NCBI RefSeq assembly: GCF_036324505.1
Contig: NC_086354.1
Location: 6,807,295 to 6,871,294, forward strand
Origin: Eleginops maclovinus
Taxonomy: Eukaryota; Chordata; Actinopteri; Perciformes; Eleginopidae
Direction of reading: 5' to 3'
DNA: 64,000 nucleotides
In this document: positions 47,723 to 59,065 of the stretch, one piece after another
Position numbering within the stretch: the first letter of the stretch is position 1
Layout of the letters: each line of letters starts with the position of its first letter
Made by a program: the position numbers and the translations under genes
The notes under the pieces: model-generated
What the model saw: only the letters and a program-made list of their open reading frames with translations
Database searches by the model: none
Told to the model about the DNA's origin: nothing

Positions 47723-50700
47723 TAGTATAGCATAAATAATATTATTTATATCTCATTTGATGCATGATCACAAGTACATAACCTGGTGTCTTATATGTTT
47801 TTTAATCTTAAACACAACTTCTAACTCCTGGAAAAGGTATAGACAAAAGTTCATTAGATTAAATATATATGAGCTTCTTCAATGACATTTGAAGAACTCA
47901 AGATCAATTATAAAATGATTAATGACAGTCATAAACAGAGGTAGCTGCAGGCGACTTGTGTCCTTGGTTGACAGATGAAGGCTGTAATAGGTATTACTTT
48001 GATTCAGGATTATTTTTTGGGACGTAGTGTGGTCTGTAACTACACTTTGTTGAGTTCCTCTCTGAAGTAAAACTCTGAAGATTTAAGATGTTCCTTTCTG
48101 AAGCACTTTTTCTCATGGGGAGAAAACTAACAGTAGAAATCCAACTGCGGTGCACTGATAAATCCTGTCTCCTCACTGTAATCTACATCTTCTCGTTCTG
48201 TTCTTATAAGTGAAACGCTGTGTAAGGTTTTATAAAATATTATCTCCAGACTCAGTCACAGGGATTTTATGTACTGTACAGGAAATTACATTTGGTACTG
48301 TTTATTGGAAAGTTAATCTGATCACAGACTCCAACGTGTTTGCTTCGACTTTAAACTTTCTTCACTGATTTATTGCAGAGAGGTATTTTATTCTGAAGTT
48401 GGAAAACAAACTCATAACTACAACCAATTCCAGATTTTGCTCCATCATGTTGACGTCCAAGAGTCAATTCCACACCTGTCTGCTCCGTCTCACACTCCTT
48501 CCTACTCAAGCCACCTCCCCCTTCGCACACTGACCTCACAGGGACAGTTTTAAGCCCACACATCATCGACCTCATGACAGCGTGAGAAAAATGGGACACT
48601 GAATGTCCTGTATGTCATTTTCAGTCTTCAATTCCTCCCAGCCCGTTACTATGGAAACTGTGAGTTGAGGCGAGTTGAAGACTAAAAATGCTGTACAGAT
48701 ACAAGGAGCAGCTGCTGTCAGAGGGTCCCATCCACGATGAACAGTGAATTTTGAGGTGAACACACAGTATTATGGGTAAGTTTACACTTAATCAGCTTTT
48801 TGTTTGTCCCGCATGATTGGGGTTTATACTGTATGTCAATGGAGAGTGATTGGCAGCTTCTCTGGCAAAACTGTTGCAAATGTGGAAACTAATGTCATAT
48901 TCAATGGTTTTACCTTCTAATTGTGTGTCTTTTTAAAACATGTTTATGGGTACAGCTACAGTTCACTGCACACTTATACACAACCACACTCCAACACATA
49001 CAAACTGATTTGCCAAAATGTCTTATTTTAGTAAGTACTAACTTTTCAGAGCAGCACGAGCCAGCTAGAAGATCCAAAAAAAGACCCTGTTGAACCTGTA
49101 TTTGAGAATCATTTTAGAATCACCACTGCTTATTGTCTTCAGGATCAATTTAATAAATGACACGTCTAACTGACTGACATGTGGCATTAATTCAACATCC
49201 CATTTTATTGCTGTGAACTGCCTTATCATGACTGACAGCTTCACAGGCTGTGGGATTTAACGAATGATCTACTCCATCACCGCACAAATAATTGAGATGG
49301 ATAAAATCTACTGCTGTTTGCATTCACTTCGCTCAAGTTCAAACCACAATCTTGGTTCCAATTGTACATCGCGGCTGCAGCTATTGGTTCATTTAGTAAC
49401 TAAATCTTCCTTTGACTACATCAGATTGGATACTTTTGCTTGAATGAAGTAAATATACACAAGAACTTCATTTGGAGGTTTTCAATCCAAAATTAAAATG
49501 GAAATTGGCCTTTGAGAAAAAGGATAATTCAAGTAAGGATTTAACTTTAAAATGTCCTGCCTGTATATTGTATTATTACTCAGTTAATTAATTTGGAATA
49601 ACTGTGCTATTGTCTACAAGAACTACACAAGACAAATAAAAAGCCTGGTGCACAGACACGTCAAGGCAGTGATGCGTGTGTTCGTTGTAATATATCCAGC
49701 AAAAAAGCAATTTGATTATATTTTTAAAATAGTTTTGCAGTTATGCTCAATAAGTGGCCGAGGAAGATCCATTTGATAGCTATGCGTTCTCACCCTTCTG
49801 AATGGGAGATCAAATGTTTCCATTGTGACAAAGAATATTTTGTTGCTTAGGGCTTGACTGAGCGGTTGGGGCATATTTGACTGCAGTTTATAAACTAGTT
49901 TTCAGAAGAAGTTTAATCATCATTTGACCTAAATGGGAAACCATTTTTGGGAAATAGTTTTTAGAGCCTGTAGGCTGACTTACCTCAAATTTGAAATGCG
50001 TGACATTGTTATTAGATGAAGACATTTTTTTAAATGGAACATTTTAATGGGGCCATATTTGTATTGACCCCTTTGGCATTACACTTAATAAAGAAGCAAT
50101 AGCATGACACATCTAACAACCTTATTGCCTAATTCCTGCCACCCTTGAACTCACCACATTGTTTAACACGCCCTATAAAATTTCCTTTCACTAGATAAGA
50201 AATTGAACAATATTTCAGGCCTTAAATTGGCTCTCCTTCAGGTTTTCGACTATTAAAACCAAAGGGCCAATGTCGACTCAAAACATACTTTTAACAATGT
50301 GATTAAAAATACATTTCATAGAGAGTGCAACACTTTCTTGGCAGGCATAAACCACAGTTTGTTATATTCGACTCCGAGACTGGACAATGAGAGCTTAGCT
50401 AAATGCTGTGTGCTTTGAAAAATGACAGGAAACACTTACCATCACCGTCCAACAGAACAACATTGGATTTCTGTTTGGTTGCCAGAGAGCTGCTTATTTT
50501 ATCATTTCAGAAAGATGATTTCAGTGAGGAAATGATTGATGGACATAACAATACACCACCGACCTTAACTGAATTGGAAATGTGCCAACATATCCTAAGA
50601 GGAAATGTGATGATTGTCATTCTGTTCATAAGTTCCTGTGTGATGCTCATTATTTTTCCGCCTATAGCTCTGAGATCAACTCTACTCTCTGTGGCGTGTG

Positions 50701-51864
50701 GTACACTTCAAAAGACCGGGAGTTTATTAGATAAAATTAAGTCAGGCAATCGTGGAATTAAGTAGTGGGTTATGTGCCGACTTCTATAAAAAGATACTCA
50801 CTTCATTTGGATCCCTTGAACTCCATTAAGTGTAAGTGATTGTCTACAATTGAATTCATCTCAGACTGTGGTGAGAGCACTGCAAAGTTTGGGATATTAG
50901 TTTAACAAAGAACTATCAATAGTGTATTTGCCTGGATATGGAGTCCTATTGTGAACCCACAAGTATTGAGTTCACAAAAGTTTTATGTTGAAATGTATGT
51001 ATGGGTCTCTTTCATATAGGAACTGCTGGACGCTAACCTGCATACAGTATGTTGGGCAATTTAGCTAGTTAGCATAGGTTGTGTTAAGTAGCATAAATTA
51101 GCATAATAACCTTTATGGACAATATAAAATATAAAATATTGGCCAATTTGGTACATTTTGTGTTTTTGGCATTTTTTGAGGATGTTAAATCCCTTTTGGA
51201 TATTCCAGGATTCAAAATGGCAGTAAAAACCAGATATTGGCCATATTTGATAACATTTTAGTTCAATTGAAGTTTTAGAGGATTCTGGATCAAAAGAAGT
51301 TTGGCCTATTACTAAATAATCAGTGATTAAAATATAAAAAATGTTGCCAAATACATTAACATTTTGAGATTGTCTGAATAATATGAAACAAAAATATATA
51401 TATTTTTTAAAAGCACTTATTGCCTGAGATGATGCCTGACATTTGACCCTCTTGTTATCATCCAGACGTGATGTGAACTATTCAGTCATCTCTCTTTGAA
51501 ACCCTCCGTCAGTGCATCCGTCTGTCATGCTTCATCTATTAATATGTCATCGCCTTCACCTTCTCTTGACCTTAGCCTTGATGCCCCTGTGTCTGAGCTC
51601 ACTTCATCCTCTGCCTTTTTTTTTTCCTGTTGTCTCCGTCTCCCTGTGTACCATCCGTCTAACGCTTGTCAGTGTTTTGTTTGGACAGCTGAGGGGGGCC
51701 GGGAGTTTGCATCAGCACCACTGAGAGGCGTTGATTGTCTTGTTTCCATACATCTCTGTGTAGCCTTCACTGATAGATGACCTATAGGTTATTGACAGTC
51801 AGACAAAAGGGACGCATGCGTTTCTCAACATGTGGAAATGTTTTGGTTGATGTCCTGAGGCACC

Positions 51865-51907
51865 TCAATTTCCCTCGGGATAAATAAAGCTTCTTGAATC
51901 TTGAATC
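51865..51907 (+). mobile_element. Retroposon 3' tail
   Basis: CCTCAATTTCCCTCGGGATAAATAAAG followed by (CTTGAAT)n-like repeats (listed in parts): the usual 3' end of fish CR1/L2-type LINEs and the SINEs that share them. The 5' part is not recognisable. Confidence 0.6.
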
Positions 51908-52864
51908 TATCTTAAATCAGTCTTTTCTTCTCTCCGCACCTCTACGCACCCAGCATTTGACAGACAGCAATGCGCGGTAGACGTTCAATGTCAAGTCAAG
52001 CAAAAACAAAATTATATCGAGGTGAGCTTACATGTCAGCAATCACCAGTAGTTGTGTTAGAGTATTAATGCTTTAATCTTCCCAGCCCTCACCCCATTCC
52101 ATAATCTTTACTGAGGAGGAAAATCCTTAAAACCAGGTGGTAATAATATACTTTCAGTTTTAAAACTGGCATCATTATTGTAATACATTTCCTAAAACAG
52201 CCTAGAATTGTACCTTTTAGCCTATGCCACTCAAAAAGTAAAACAGTATTTGGAGCACTTGTGAACAGTATTTATGGAGCACTTGTGAGTATTTACAGCA
52301 GTACAACAGGGTATGTATCATAATAGTGAAGTATCACAATTGTTTATTCATAGATATTGCACAACGATGGAGCTCTACAGCTCTGATGAATGAAGTATGT
52401 CTAGCTTTGGCTACACAGGCTCTACCTGCCAGTAGGTTTTGATCATAAATCAGAAAAATAAAAAGAGTACTTCCACTCTTGTCCTTTCACAAAATACTGG
52501 AGGAAAGAGCTGTTGCTTAAAGATTATGGACATTGTCCCGCCTATCATTTTGGTACTTCTTTTCAAAAGAAGGGGCAATTCCTGTACCTTTTCTTGATGC
52601 TGTAACCTGTTTCCTCAGACCTTCATCATCAGATGAAGCCCAGGAAATAATACAAAAATGGACGTTCCACTAAGTTATGATCAGCAACAACATGAATGTA
52701 TACAAAAATATTGAGTAATACAATTGAGGTCACGATTATATCATTTGACTCATAATGACAATGATAACAGTTTGGACTAAGGGTAGAATGACGACGTGCC
52801 TTCAAACCCTGATACAGGACAGCTTTTCAGCAAAAGCCCAAATTAACATCACATCTCTGTTACA

Positions 52865-52890
52865 ATATATATATATATATATATATATAT
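52865..52890. repeat. (AT)13 microsatellite
   Basis: Uninterrupted AT run. Confidence 0.95.
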
Positions 52891-53876
52891 TCCTTATATG
52901 TTTCTTTATAAATGTGTTTTGATTACTCTATGTATCCAGCAACCCTTTATTGTTAATGTCTTTTATTCCATGTCTTTTTATACAAATATAATTTGTTGTT
53001 AATGTTTTTTTTTTTTACTTTTCTATTGTGACCAGTAGTTGTGAAACAGTTTCGACATGTTTTGCGCTCATGAGAAAATGTAGTAGACTATAAGTATACC
53101 TGAAACTGTACGTATACTAAGTATACTACGTTTACTCAAGAGTGGCGTCTTCACATTACCAAGAGCTGAGGAAGGGGACTCAACATCGTGGTCCAGTGCT
53201 TGTCTAAGTTGTGAATATATCCAGGTTGGAAATGCCTGGAATTGAAAGTATAGCCAAATACCCTGAATGCATTGTTATGCCTTCAACCTACTGCTGGCGT
53301 CCTCAATAATTCAGAAACCCCCCACCAGTCCATCAGCATGTTTGAGCCGGGTACCATTGGGGCTCTGTTATGTGCAGGGTTGGAGCAACACAGGAAGTTC
53401 TGCATGAAATCATAATCCTGACACTTCCAGATCTGTTTCTTGGGTTACTATCTATCCAGGGGTCCATTCACTATTTATCATTCCCTGACAGGTGGTGTAT
53501 ACATTTCAATGCCCAACCTCGGTGCCTTGGAGACAGCCTGTCCGCTCTTCTGTCAAAACATTTTCATATGTTCTACCCTGGTTGGAAGACAGCATTGTTG
53601 GAGGTGTAAATGTTAAAGTGAAATCACTGGGACAATACCTTTGAGGAACTTTGAGGAAACGTGGTAACAGTAATGTCTTTTAAATCTTGCAATGAAATTT
53701 CAATCTCAATGCTTTTATCAGCTGTAAATGAAGGGGATAAATTCTTGTATAATGAAATGCCACTTGATAAATCTTCCCGCTGATTGAGGGTTCACAATCA
53801 ACTCAGATATTAGAATTAACTATTCAGCATACTTTGATGACACTTAGTTCCCATTGTTTTTCTTGTGTTTAGCAGT

Positions 53877-54462
53877 TGTTAGAAATGGCTTAGTAGAGAC
53901 ATGATGACGTTAGTTATCCTGATCAAACAAATGGTGCTTGTTGTGATGGAAACTTCTGAAGCAATGGAGACGAAACTCAGAGAGACACGGTAGAGCTGGA
54001 ACTTTGATGGCAAACACTGACGGTTTATTATGAAGTTAACGCCCGGAGAATTGACATTTGGTGCAGTCACGAGTTGACAGAGCGGTTGCCCAACCAATCC
54101 TGAAGAACTCTACTACAATACGAGGCTTTAACCAGTTCAGAGTGTATAATCAACATTCCTCATCAGCGAGACCAGACAAATATGGACTGTGAATCTAACT
54201 AGAGCTGTTGTCCATGGAAAAGAATGTGCGCCAGGGAACCTATCTCATGTCAGCTTGTGCTTGGTCATAGACGGGCATCAACAAAGTGCCCAAGCTGCCC
54301 CTCCTTAAGGGAGATAACAGCACCCCAAGGCCGACAGACCTATGCCTTGGGAACGCAGACAGAGGAAGGAGAAAATGATGAGCTGTCTCAAGGTTTAACT
54401 ACCCAAGCAAAATATTCCCTAAACTTACCTTGGTGTTTTCAGACTAAAACTTTAATACACAA
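53877..54462 (-). mobile_element. Probable solo LTR of an endogenous retroelement
   Basis: Read on the minus strand it looks like U3-R-U5: TGTGTATTAAAG start, promoter-like text, CTTCAGGATTGGTTGGGC, then AATAAA (54029-54024) and about 150 bases ending CTAACA at 53877. The TG...CA borders fit an LTR. No second LTR, primer site or gag/pol frame is nearby. The far border and target duplication are not secure. Confidence 0.4.
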
Positions 54463-54934
54463 GGGCTATCATTGTAATATGTGAAGGTTACTCAGCTGCC
54501 AAGTTGTAAGGGCACAGATGCAGAGTTGAAACCAATCAATATGCGCAACAAAAAAAGGTGGACAAATTCTTCAATACCCAGGTTCAATGGGAAACTTTTT
54601 ATGTCTGTGCCAACAAAATCCAAACCACAGATAATAAAAAGGCAAATGTTAATTTCAGTTCTGCTTTGTGAGAAAATAACAGATTTTCTGCATGCCTTGG
54701 TCTTTTCTGCCTCACTACATAATGAGCACTGACAAACACTGTGAGCAGCATGATTTGAATTGCTGGGGTTATTTGGCTGCTGTAAAAAGCACAATGGGCT
54801 TCACTACTTTACTGTAAATGAGCGAGATGCTGGGCGCTTAAGTTGGCTTCCAGCTACAGTAAGAGCAAGATACCTGGGCCGTCATGTTAAAGTTGTATCG
54901 TTAAAAAAAAGTAATTTTACGCCTAGACAAGGTA

Positions 54935-55356
54935 GGGTGACCAGATGCCAACATGTCAAATGTAGGACAAATAAACATTTACATTGAAACCATAAGCGTA
55001 TAAATAAAGTATTGCATGTAGTCTGCAGGCTGGCTTCACATTTTGTTTTTCATAGTTGCCATTTTTTTCCACCCAAAAAGTGCATCCCGGTAGCTTCTGC
55101 TGCCAGTAGGGCGTTATGTAGTCAACGGGAATGGTGACAGGATGGCAAGCCCTTGACCCCGCCCGTGTGTGTTGATTGATTGACCTCTGACATAGGCTAT
55201 TGCCATATGATAGTTCTCTCTTACTCCGTGGACCATCATTGGATAAAACGTGAATCGTATATTGGTGACACTCAATCAAATTCTGGACATCCGTTCAATT
55301 TGCGGGATGCAGGACAAGTTATTAAAATGCTGAGTTGTCCCGCACAAAGGTCACCA
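54935..55356. mobile_element. TA-flanked MITE with GGTGACC ends
   Basis: Left GGGTGACCAGATGCC after TA (54933-54934); right end inverted TGGTGACCTTTGTGCGGG before TA (55357-55358). 422 bp, no frame of note. It ends 326 bp before the last opsin exon. Confidence 0.55.
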
Positions 55357-55682
55357 TAAGACCTGGCTGTAAAGTGAATTTAAAGACAAAATGACAAACA
55401 GGCAGTTTCAGATACAATCTAGAAATCTGCCACGAATATAGGTCAAGTTTGTAGAGTAGGCCAATTGGTGTAGACACTAATTTGTCTCTTGGTAGTATGC
55501 TTCCAAATGAAAAAGCAGCAGTCAAAAACAACCAATAGAGTAGTACTGTGGGATCCTACAGGGGCGATCAGGTAGAAAGAAAAAAGATTCTAAACCGTCC
55601 TATTTTAGCGTCACGTGGTTCACTTGATTTTGTGAGAGAACAATCCATTTCTGATCAAGTGTTTGTCCTTTGCTTGACCCAG

Positions 55683-55712
55683 TTCTACAGATGTTTCAAA
55701 GCCCTGCTGTAA
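55683..55712 (+). CDS. tmtops: TMT opsin last exon up to in-frame TAA
   Basis: After a strong acceptor (pyrimidine-rich, ending GACCCAG) the exon opens in phase with FYRCFKALL, the helix-8 start that follows NPxxY-VFMNKQ in TMT opsins. Codon 10 is TAA (55710-55712). Read literally, the protein ends nine residues into helix 8, without the cysteine and the Ser/Thr-rich tail that follow. TMT opsins normally continue for many more residues, and the downstream frame here does look like such a tail. The stop is therefore a recent nonsense change, a base error, or a real truncation. Position and phase are directly visible; the consequence is inference. Confidence 0.85.
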   Translation, partial: FYRCFKALL

Positions 55713-55964
55713 TGTGAGGTTCCTCCACGAGGCTCCAGCATAAAGAGCTCCTCCAAGGTCGCCACCAAGGCCATGAGGGGGTTCGCAATCACTGGTACCC
55801 GCCGCACCAATGACTTCTTGTTTATGGTGGCTTCCCTGGGCCATCCGGCGGGCACCGTGCCCCAACTGGAAACGTTCGTGGAGCCAACCCTTGACATCAC
55901 CAAAGCCCCTTCTTCAGAGGTCAACAGACCTGTCGAAGTGTCGATTGCCGATGATTGGCTATAA
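55713..55964 (+). pseudogene. tmtops: Opsin C-terminal tail frame downstream of the in-frame stop
   Basis: Straight after the TAA the same frame is open for 83 codons and ends at a second TAA (55962-55964). It begins CEVPPRGSS followed by a Ser/Lys-rich stretch, then RGFAITGTRRTNDFLFMVAS and an acidic end finishing SIADDWL. The order (Cys after helix 8, Pro-Arg-Gly-Ser-Ser, Ser/Thr/Lys-rich segment, R-x-N-D-F-x-F-x-x-A-S block) is what I recall of TMT opsin tails, with Cys as a likely palmitoylation site and Ser/Thr as kinase targets. Base composition is exon-like, and no other stop or frameshift is present. Translation would need readthrough, a different acceptor, or a corrected base. Typed as pseudogene only because of the stop before it. 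Confidence 0.7.
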
Positions 55965-57373
55965 CCACGAAATCCCAACGTTTCTGGGCAGGAAGATGTT
56001 AATCATGAGAGAGGTGGGGATACTGATGTATGGAGAGTCGTAGCCTACCACATCAGGTAGATTTATCGCAGCTGTTGCATCAGCTTTACGACGGCTTACA
56101 GATGGAATGGACCGGTCACAGAGGCAAAACTTGGACTGCCTTTGGTCGATATATAAAACCTGCAGGAGCTTAGATTTCTCTGCAAATAAAAAGGGAACAT
56201 GGTTGTTTTCTAGGCATTTTAAGGATTTCTTATCACCCTGTTTGCATAAAGCACAGTTAGACTGTTATTGTAGGAGGAAGAGGAATCGTAGGGATCATTT
56301 TTTGTGTAGTATCTATCTACGTTTGGTAAAGTAATTACTTTGAGGGGAATGTGCTGAAGGGATAAGATGTATTTTTGTATTTATTGGTTATTCACTGTAG
56401 CAGTGGTTACAAAGTGAGGTAGAAAGATCACATGTTGTTTGTCATCTTCAGCATTTCAAAGTATTTCCTAATGTCAACAACATTATGAAATATTGAGTAA
56501 TGAGAATGTACTTGAATTGTCTTTTCGCTTTTTATTCATTGCCAGTAATTTTCCTTAATTCATCAAGTTTCACTTTAAATTGCATAAATAGTCTTTTGAT
56601 CAAATGGTTCATTGGAAGTAGCATTGCTAGCATGATAAGGGCATTAACTTTTACCAGGGATATTGTCCTAGGGTTAGTGAAATAGGTGCATGTTGGAGAG
56701 CTACTCCTTCAATAATGACGTGCATGTGCACTGCTGCAGGATGCAATTGAGGTTGGAGTAATACAGTGTGACGTAAAGTTCAGTGGTGAGCACTTAAACG
56801 GATATTTGCTGTCGAGAGACATTCTAAAGATGCTTTTCAGAACTGATGTCCAAGTTTTTAGGGCTGGATATCTTTTTTGTTACCCCAACTGTTTAACAAT
56901 GATTTGCGGTTCAGTATCTTGCTCATGGGCACATAGTCAGACACATAGTCAGCCTTTGAAAAAGGTATAAAAGACAATCCTAAACAATGGAAAATATGTT
57001 CTAGTGTTGCAAAAGAAAACACTTTATTTGAGTCAACAAATTTGTTTTAGAAAGAATAATTTAGTTCTGTATTTAGTGTGAGCCTTCTGATGTCTGCATC
57101 TTGTTACATTTTTTAAAAACGGATTTGACACTTTTCCCTTTTTGCAAAACCAAGATAGTTGGAGTTTTTTAAAGCTGTCTTGTTAGTGAATGTCTAAGCT
57201 ATTAGTGGTGTGGTACTTTTTCGCTACTGCATAGAATTAGCGTGTGCGATTTTTTGGCAATCCACTTTGAGCACACTGTTTTTTATGTGCTCTCAAGACC
57301 TTGTATACATTGTTGTACATGACTCGATACCAAAGCTATACAACTTGGGATATTTTTTTGAAGGGAACTGTTC

Positions 57374-57379
57374 AATAAA
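57374..57379 (+). promoter_or_regulatory. Candidate poly(A) signal
   Basis: AATAAA in an AT-rich context with TGTATACATTG and TGTACAT (Pumilio-like) words 60-70 bases upstream and T-rich sequence after. It would give a 3' UTR of about 1.4-1.7 kb. An overlapping AATAAAATAAA lies at 57437-57447. Either could end the opsin transcript; not testable from sequence alone. Confidence 0.25.
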
Positions 57380-58630
57380 GGTTTTTCTATCTAAATCATT
57401 GTACAGTGCTTTATTTTGACCAAGATCTATTAAAAAAAATAAAATAAAGGTTGTTATTAAAGTGTGGTTTGCTGTATAGATTATACCGAGCATTAATGGT
57501 AAAGAATGTCAGGGCAACCATGTTAGAATGATATACTAGTTGAACTTATGTATTCATACTTATATACAAGAAAAATGCTCTCTTTGTTCCCTCAGCTTCT
57601 TCCTTTAAACATCAACTGTTAAAAATGTCGCATTTTTGCCTTCACTTTTAGCATGATATCACGTATGTAGCAATTTCGGGAATATTTATATTAAATTGAA
57701 ATGGTTCTTGTTTTTAAACGGATCATCTTAAATAAGGTTGAGACAGTGTTTTTAGCCAAAGAGCAAGCATTGGCTTAATTTGCCGGCTAATATAACAGCA
57801 GCTTGTCAGTCTCTATTTAAGTCAGGGATGCTTTATTGAAAAAAATCAAAGCATTTGTAAAGTGTATAATGTGTCTTCTAGGAAAGGAAGGCTTAAGAGA
57901 TAAAGAAACATAATTTAAGTGGACATAAGTGCATTAGCATTCAAAAATGCATTTTAAAATGTAAAAACAGATACAATTACTGAACAAAATGAGACATACA
58001 CCGACTTTACAAAAAGGTTACCTGTGTAGCTTCTTATGAAGTTACCCTTTTTGATGTAATAGACATTATTTTTAAGGGGAATGTTAAATATCTCTAACCT
58101 GGTACAAAGATGGGGTTTTTTTCTTCACTAGAGATCCTCTTTCAAATTGGAAATATAACAAGATATTTTACATTGTAACTTCACCCACACAATCAAAAGA
58201 GGAGTCTTATGACCGCCTAAATACTGTAATTGTCCGATATAACAGAGCCAACTTTCCAAGGACAAGGACACCTGTTTTCATATTCAACCTCTTTGTCTCA
58301 AATCTGGTTAAGAAAAAACATTTGTCATCAGGACAGAGTTGGGGTGAGTGAAGTTACACATCAACACAGAGATGAGAGCAGCAAAGCAAAAAGCATTGTG
58401 GTGCTTTAAACGGTGATGTAATTCCTCTAGGAGAGCTTTCGACTACAGGGCATCTGACAAAAATGTGTTTTCAATCATGTGTGATGGATATCGTAATTAA
58501 TCCATGTGTTACAGAATTACTGGGAATAGTGAATCACTTAAAATCCATTGTATAATTGTCATCACACTTGGGGTAGATACGTTTTACTACGACAGTTGAC
58601 ATGAAGTTTACTATCATAACACTGACTGGA

Positions 58631-58718
58631 CGGGAGTCTTGGCATCCAGTTGTGGACATGACAAATTAACTTCAATCTAGTCAATTTGTCATGTCCACAA
58701 CTGGATGCCAAGACCCCG
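58631..58718. repeat. Long perfect inverted repeat / hairpin
   Basis: Arm 58636-58667 (starting GTCTTGGCATCCAGTTGTGG) and arm 58683-58714 are exact inverses over 32 bases with a 15-base loop. Four more pairs (CGGG/CCCG) extend the stem past one bulged A at 58635. Confidence 0.97.
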
Positions 58719-59002
58719 GTTATGTAAATTAAAGGATTTACTCATTACAAACACAACATGTTGTTTTGAATACAGGGCTTAGTTGAATATTGCATATTGA
58801 TGCTCTGATCAATGGACCAGGTGCAGTCAGATCTAGCCGCAGAAAGAACTCTGGTCTGATTTAACGTCAGCATTAGCCAGAAATCACAATATTCTTCCTC
58901 AAAAAATATACAGTCCCGGAAAACCACTCCACATTTTTCTTTAATCTTTATCTCTACATGTATGGCAGCCATTCTAGTGTCTGTTGAATTCCAACACAGA
59001 GA

Positions 59003-59065
<63 letters not shown>
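59003..59065. repeat. (AAT)n microsatellite
   Basis: About 21 AAT units with one AATACTAAT interruption near 59051-59056. Confidence 0.96.

Larger units (their letters stand above)
45312..55682 (+). other. Opsin intron 3 (10.4 kb) and its contents
   Basis: Bounded by GTAAGA and GACCCAG. Contains a TTAA-MITE fragment 47611-47722, LINE/SINE 3' tail 51865-51907, AT repeat 52865-52890, probable LTR 53877-54462 and a TA-flanked MITE 54935-55356. The stretches 45320-47600, 47730-51860 and 51910-53870 show no gene or definable repeat. A 120-codon frame at 50403-50765 has a hydrophobic segment but no recognisable family or splice context. Confidence 0.75.
12214..55964 (+). other. tmtops: TMT opsin gene, exons 2-4 (exon 1 outside window)
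   Basis: Three exons on the + strand encode one seven-transmembrane opsin from the end of TM3 to the C-terminal tail. Intron 1 is phase 1 (exon 2 begins with two bases of a Gly codon); introns 2 and 3 are phase 0. All visible splice sites are GT-AG with good pyrimidine tracts. The protein reads like the teleost multiple-tissue opsins, a family of light-sensitive G-protein-coupled receptors found in brain, eye and other tissues, related to OPN3/encephalopsin. Which TMT paralogue it is cannot be decided here. No exon with the TM1-TM3 signature was found in 1-12213, so exon 1 must lie upstream. Introns are 32,535 bp and 10,371 bp. The last exon carries an early in-frame stop (see that entry), so the gene is either truncated, recently broken, or mis-assembled at one base. 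Confidence 0.9.

Noticed and set aside
50403..50765. 120-codon frame with a hydrophobic segment
   Set aside because: No recognisable family, AT-rich, no promoter or splice evidence.
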